Below, piece after piece: positions 59,328 to 64,000 of a stretch of 64,000 bases of DNA (position 1 is its first letter; each line of letters starts with the position of its first letter). Made by a program: the position numbers and the translations under genes. The notes under the pieces are model-generated. The model had not been told where the DNA came from, did not search any database, and saw only the letters and a program-made list of their open reading frames with translations. The stretch spans positions 71,271,638 through 71,335,637 of the forward strand of contig CM043699.1 in assembly GCA_023935145.1 (NCBI GenBank), read 5' to 3'. Source of the stretch: Bretschneidera sinensis (lineage: Eukaryota > Streptophyta > Magnoliopsida > Brassicales > Akaniaceae).

Positions 59328-60054
59328 ATCTGCCTTTAGACTCTAGGATACTAAATCTGATAGTTAACTGGACTATCAATCCTAGACTAGGTAGTAGGAA
59401 CTCTCCCTTAAAATTAGACACCCTCATCATTTGCCGTCTCAAAACGGGCTAGCCCTGTAACCTCTACCCCCTCATAATTAGTAATATGCTCGTAAGTCAT
59501 GAATGTACCACTAGGGGTCTACCATATGGCATGTTAATAACTCTTAATCTAAAGCATTTTGGATCTCTCTCCTTGAAAATGAGGCTAAGGATATTGACAT
59601 GTCTGATGTCATCATTATCTTCTCTATCAAAAAGATAAGTTGTACTATTCAGGAAAAATTTGTGGTTTCCAAACCAGGAAAACTCATTCGTATTGAAAAT
59701 GATGATAATGGTGGCGAAGAGATAGAGGTACTAGCTGTACCAATGGGTCCAAGAGAGCCTGCTAAAGGTCAATGAAGCTCTACACCTGTTGACTCTCAAG
59801 ATGGAATTCTTCAAGCTTTAGCTGGATTGCAGGTCATCATGACCAACATACACGAGGCAACAAATCTGAAGCTTGATGACTTACAGCTTAGAATGACATC
59901 CATATATGATGACTTCGTGAACTACCGTGTTGAATCTCAAGCCTCATTTATTGAAGTTTATGATCAAAATGCTCAGCTTCGACACTAGATGGCTCAACTT
60001 CAGAATCAACTCGGCAATTGTGGTCCTCCTCCTCCTGATGATTGGGACTATTAA
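59328..60054 (+). pseudogene. Element C extra reading frame, second part
   Basis: Continues from 52355 across element D: CLDSRILNLIVNWTINPRLG, then ISNMLVSHECTTRGLPYGML with ITLNLKHFG, and after a frame change DMSDVIIIFSIKKISCTIQE, LIRIENDDNGGEEIEVLA, DGILQALAGLQVIMTNIHEA and the end QLGNCGPPPPDDWDY stop at 60054. The second half is acidic and has heptad-like stretches (LQVIMTNIHEATNLKLDDL). One frame change and three stops were seen. The proline-rich end is typical of proteins of this kind in plant copia elements, as far as I can recall. Confidence 0.6.
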
Positions 60055-60366
60055 TCTCAATGTTTGATTACTTATGTTTTTGCAACACTAAGACATTTTT
60101 CAAGTTACATGTTCTGTTTCGTGCATTTTAGGATATTTTAATGGATATTTGCTATGTTTGGTTTGCTAAGCTCATAGGAGCCTTAGCTTTTCTATGAGGG
60201 TGCTTTTCTAGGTTCACAGGAACCTTAGATTTTATCTATAAATTTTTATTTTAGCTCAATTAAAATATCTTTCTTTTTGTGCTCTTGACAAAAGAGGGGA
60301 GAAAAAGAGAAAAATATGTAATCTGTATGCATGCATAGATTTAGGGGGAGCATTTCTCCTTGATGG

Positions 60367-60422
<56 letters not shown>

Positions 60423-60551
60423 CTTGCTTGATTATCTTTGAAATTTGTAAGAGGATTTTATCCTAAAAACAGAGAAAACTTTGTTCATTTTTCTACAAAA
60501 TTCTAACACTTAGATTTCAAAAAAAAAATCTCCTTATGGTTTTGTCATCAT
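60055..60551 (+). other. Element C 3' untranslated region with (AT)n
   Basis: Between the end of the extra frame and the polypurine tract. An (AT)n run of about 27 units lies at 60368-60421. Otherwise T-rich without coding. Confidence 0.8.
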
Positions 60552-60566
60552 CAAACATGGGGAGAT
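60552..60566 (+). promoter_or_regulatory. Polypurine tract of element C
   Basis: caaacatggggagat directly before the 3' LTR. SIRE-type elements usually have a GGGGGAGATTG run here. It marks the LTR start at 60567, where TG is mutated to TA. Confidence 0.8.
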
Positions 60567-61797
60567 TATTGACCCTTATTTGATTTTTATGATGACTAAA
60601 ATATGTTAAATTATGCTAACCAATTTATCTAAGTGTTTAAAGTTGCAAAGATCGTTCCTCAAAAGTCAACTTACTAAGCATTCGACATTGGATGACGTTA
60701 AAGATCAAGATTAGGTACTAAAATAGTATTTAAATGATTTAACTCTCTTACTCTAGTTCTTAGATTTTCTTTATGGCTCAATTTGCTTTAAAATATTTTA
60801 ACAAACAAAAGTGTTTTGACTGGAAAAGATAATTGAAAACAGAAAATTGTGTTTCAAGTCATTCAGTTGGCTGAATGAATCTATTTAGTCGACTGTATGA
60901 TTCTTTGAAAGAATCACTTAATAGACTGAACAAAGCTATTTAGTCAACTGAATGAATCTAGTCGACTGAATGATTCATTTTCAAAATCATTCAGTCAACT
61001 AAATGAAGGTCAAAAACATTCTGCCTTCTTATCTAGTCGACTGAATGAAATACTTGCACAGAAGTTTGAAATTCTAATAGCATCCAGTTAACTGAACAAG
61101 CATTCAATAGACTGAATACTCAAAATAACGGAAAAATTTGAAAAACTAAAGCGTCGTTCAAAGCATTAAATGCTTCAAACCACTCACAAATGGGATTGTT
61201 GTGTGAGTAATGACTAGTAGGTCTTTAAACTATAAAAGCCCATCATAAATGAGAGAAGATAACAAATCGTGAGCAATTAATCTTCATCTTCTCATTTTAT
61301 ATCATTCAAAGCTTTCTAAAAACTTTTATGAGTCATACTTAAAAGCTTTGTACTTCTAAGAGAGATCTTTCCTTCTTTGTAAGAGCATTAAATACAAAGT
61401 CTTTCTTGTTTTTGATCATTAAATTTCCAATTATTGTAAAGAGGAAGAGTTGGTGTAACTCTTAGAGTGTTTAACAGTTAAACACTTCTTGTAAAAGACT
61501 TCCTTAACCAGAAAAGATCATGTATGGTTTGGGCAACACCTGTGAATTGCTTGAGTTATTAGTGGATTTCTTTAAGGAGGTTCCTTAAAAAGAGTGGACG
61601 TTGGGTCGGAGATTTATGATATTGTCGAACCACTATAAATAGCGTTCGCACATTCTCTTGCTTATCTCTTTGCTTTCAGCTTTACTATACTTGCCATTCT
61701 TGATTGTACTTGTTAAGTTTCTTAAAACTTGTTTGTTGTGAGAAAGAGTTTTAAAAACCTAATTCACCCCATTCTTGGGTTTGGACCTTGGTCTACT
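60567..61797 (+). repeat. 3' LTR of element C
   Basis: Starts tattgacccttatttg (TG mutated) and ends ggtctact; aligned with 45544-46791. It has the same motif cluster (60860-61110) and TATA box (61231). The flank ggcatg follows. Confidence 0.92.
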
Positions 61798-62467
61798 GGC
61801 ATGTAATTATATGACTATGAGATGTACTTACTATATAACGTGGTAGTATTACTATGAGATGTTTTCTGATTACTATATGAAGTGATATAATTACTAAAGC
61901 ATGCGCTCAGGTTACTATAAGATGTAATTACTATGTTTCTATCGGATGTTGTTTGATTGTTATAAGATGTGATCTAGTTACTAAAGCATGTGTTTAGGTT
62001 ACTATAAGATATACTTACTATGTAATGTATTTGATTAGTACAAGTTATGATATAGTTATTAAGGCATGTTCTTAGGTTACTAAAAGATGTATTTACTATT
62101 TAAGATGTGTTGTTACTATAGAAAGTGATTTATACTTACAATATAATGTGGTATTATCACTATGGGACGCAATTTGGTTACTACAAGATGTTATTAAGTT
62201 ACTAAGGCATATGCCTAGGTTATTATAAGATGCATTTACTATATAATATGGTAGTATTATTGTGGAAATTTGATTGTTTACGATAAAATATGATATAGTT
62301 ACTAAAGCATGTGCTCAGGTTACTATAAGATGTACTTACTATGTAATGTGACAATATTATTATGAGATGTTGCCTGATTACTGTAAGATACGATCTAATT
62401 ATTAAGGCATATGCTTATTTTACTATAAGGTGTATTTACTATATTTGGTAGTATTACCATATGATAT
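61798..62467. repeat. Tandem array of about 100 bases per unit, right part
   Basis: Anchors (tta.taa.gcat) lie at 61891, 61978, 62056, 62199, 62299 and 62399, so the spacing varies between 78 and 143 with several units at 100. When element C and one copy of its duplication are removed, the distance from the last left anchor (45531) to 61891 is exactly 100. It ends at 62467 against an LTR end. Confidence 0.87.
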
Positions 62468-62718
62468 TGTTGATGTTGAAAATTTTCCTGGAACCTGAAC
62501 AATCGGGGAGCGGAACCTGCGCACATGAAACGAGAAGAAAACCTAAAGTTGTCGGGGGACCGAAAGGGGTGTGCCTCCGAGGGACTCTCTAATGCCTAAG
62601 TTAGATAGAGCTTTTGGTGAATAATGAGAGTTGTTAAGCTGAGACTTGTGTGTCAAGAGTGTCCATACCTTTTAATGTTTGAGAGCCCCCTTTTATAGTG
62701 TGTCGAAGAAAAGTTCGA
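62468..62718 (-). repeat. End part of a gypsy (Tat-type) LTR
   Basis: On the minus strand: a TATA box (TATAAAAG at 62697-62690) in ACTATAAAAGGGGGCTCTC, then about 220 bases that look like R-U5 (GACACACAAGTCTC, TAACTTAGGCATTAGAG, GGCACACCCC), ending CAACATCAACA against the tandem array. The phrase ACTTAGGCAT.(A/G)GAG and the GC-rich CCTCGG.GGCACACCCC are common in Tat LTRs. The upstream part is cut off by the next LTR at 62719. Confidence 0.62.
62690..62697 (-). promoter_or_regulatory. TATA box of the Tat-type LTR end
   Basis: TATAAAAG on the minus strand, followed by ggggctctc. It would start transcription leftwards into the tandem array. Confidence 0.6.
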
Positions 62719-64000
62719 TGATTACGCCCAAAATATAAAGCAGTTATTGTAGTACAGCTTTGGGGTGTCGATTCTACAGGGAAACAAACTAATTACAAAA
62801 GAAGGTGTAAACCTCAACACAAACGATAAAAGTTAAAGTGACAAAATCTGATTTGTTGATTGTTTGAAAATTGTGTAAATAATTGATGGATATAAATAAG
62901 AAACAATAAGGCTCCGGAAATCCACCCTAGGTTCGTTGCCCTAATCCTAACTTGATTCAGTGTTTTTAACTCAATTGCAAGTTTCACATCCCAAACAGAC
63001 AATCGAAAAATATTCAATTTAAGTGCATGATAAACCCTAATGTAATTGATAAGAATTATTCTTTACTTTCAAGCACACATGACCTAACTTATAAATTATC
63101 AAAAGACGACAATATATCTAACTGACAATACCGCAGCAATGGACAAATCTATAAAATAGATCTACCGGACTCAATCACACCCAAACAAATACACATAAGA
63201 AGAGCATGACTAGACTTATATGGAAAAGAAGCACACAATCACCGGACTAATAAGAAATCTACTAATTAAATTAAAGAATAAAACATAACAATGTTTTATG
63301 AAAATAATACCAAATTACAACTGAATTAAATAAAGGAAAATAAGAACAACTACACCTAGGGATTCATCCCTTCGCTTTGCTTGGACACTAGCTGGCCATA
63401 GGGCTCATGCGTCCTCGAGTTGCCTCCGGCCTCTCAACGATCATCTCCCCCTTGGTAGTGAAAGCTTCGGAGATTCCTCAGCTTGCCCTCCAAAAGTATA
63501 CTTTGGATTCCTCCTAAAGGCCCTCTGTATTGCTTCTAAAGGCCCACTGGATTCACTCTTTGATGATTTCAAATGAGCTCCGATTGATGCCTAAAGCTGA
63601 AGTGGAGTGGGTCTTATATAGGCAAACTCCCGGAGTGATATGTGTTTTCTAACCGATGTGGGATACTGCCTGAGTGCGCTCGATCGCATGTGCGCTCGAT
63701 CGCAGATTGGTGCGCTGAATCGCAGTTGCGCTGCAGAGTACTTCTTGGTCGATGTGGGATGTGCACTCGATCACACTGCTTGTGCGCTCGATCGCAGTAC
63801 AGGTAGTAGTCAATCTTGTCCTTCCAGAAGCATGGGATCTTGGCCTTTTAAGCAATGATCGCTTCTTTTTCTCTTTTAAATTCAAAGTACCTAAAAATTG
63901 CACTGAAATAAGTCAGTGGTCCAATAATATTACTTTAGAGTTATTAACACATAAAAGTGCAATAAAGATCGAGATCAATCCTAAAATGCTAATAATTAAC
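62719..64000 (-). repeat. LTR of an unassigned (Athila-like) element, cut by the right edge
   Basis: On the plus strand it starts TGATTACGCCC, so the minus strand ends GGGCGTAATCA. No primer site follows, so this is a 3' or solo LTR. It contains TATATAAG at 63620-63613 and, upstream on the minus strand, five copies of GATCGAGCGCA-like motifs (63665-63800), as in element D. The text ggtgtcgattctacaggga (62764) is frequent in such LTRs. It interrupts the Tat-type LTR. Its other end is near or beyond 64000. Confidence 0.65.
63613..63620 (-). promoter_or_regulatory. TATA box of the right-edge LTR
   Basis: TATATAAG in GCCTATATAAGACCC on the minus strand, about 50 bases downstream of the GATCGAGCGCA motif cluster, the same layout as in element D. 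Confidence 0.6.

Larger units (their letters stand above)
45544..61797 (+). mobile_element. Element C: SIRE/Maximus-like Ty1/copia retrotransposon with extra 3' reading frame
   Basis: Plus strand: 5' LTR 45544-46791, primer site, gag, protease, integrase, RT, RNase H, an additional reading frame, polypurine tract, 3' LTR 60567-61797. Flanked by ggcatg (45538-45543 and 61798-61803). Long size, gag text (MATNSFTEGHSYTRPPLLNN) and the extra frame downstream of RNase H fit the SIRE/Maximus lineage. Element D (52356-59327) sits inside the extra frame. Between integrase core and RT a large part is missing. LTRs differ at roughly one base in ten by eye, so the insertion is old. Confidence 0.92.

Overview
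The window is AT-rich plant nuclear DNA, most likely from a eudicot and from gene-poor, repeat-dense heterochromatin. The evidence is that every recognisable protein fragment belongs to a plant transposable-element lineage: Ty3/gypsy Tat, chromovirus and Athila-like elements, Ty1/copia elements, and an L1-type LINE. All of them are riddled with stops and frameshifts. I found no intact host gene, no tRNA or rRNA gene, no CRISPR array and no bacterial-type operon. The species cannot be read from the sequence.

Layout. (1) 1-10666, minus strand: an old Tat-lineage gypsy element that runs off the left edge. It has a 2,984-base 5' LTR (7683-10666) containing minisatellites, a primer binding site, and broken gag, protease, RT, two RNase H blocks and integrase. 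(2) 10667-22830: AT-rich DNA with no coding signal. It holds a copia-like primer-site remnant, a small GC-richer block with a hairpin, a probable hAT-like non-autonomous DNA transposon (13094-14861) and several LTR-like remnants. (3) 22830-34189, minus strand: a degenerate LINE split by a copia element (element A, 24034-32671), with matching actca target duplications. (4) 34190-44908: an LTR of the same family as A, in the opposite orientation, split by a chromovirus (element B, 34577-43715, duplication cagat). (5) 45250-62467: a tandem array of about 100 bases per unit, split by a long SIRE/Maximus-like copia element (element C, 45544-61797, duplication ggcatg). C is itself split by an Athila-like non-autonomous element (element D, 52356-59327, duplication atctg). 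D has an LTR-internal-LTR-internal-LTR structure. (6) 62468-64000: the end of one more LTR, interrupted by yet another LTR that runs off the right edge.

How the parts relate. The nesting gives a relative time order: LINE, then A; A-family LTR, then B; tandem array, then C, then D. No element looks able to move by itself now. A, B and the Tat element each have at least one altered catalytic or metal-binding residue, and C has lost the segment between the integrase core and the RT. The LTR promoters (several clear TATA boxes) are the main regulatory signals.

The least ordinary items are the extra 3' reading frame carried by element C, the three-LTR structure of element D, the GATCGAGCGCA motif shared by two different LTR families, and the tandem array whose 100-base phase is kept exactly across a 16-kb insertion. 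I see no convincing new biological system beyond these. All similarity statements rest on recognition of family motifs by eye; no database search was run.
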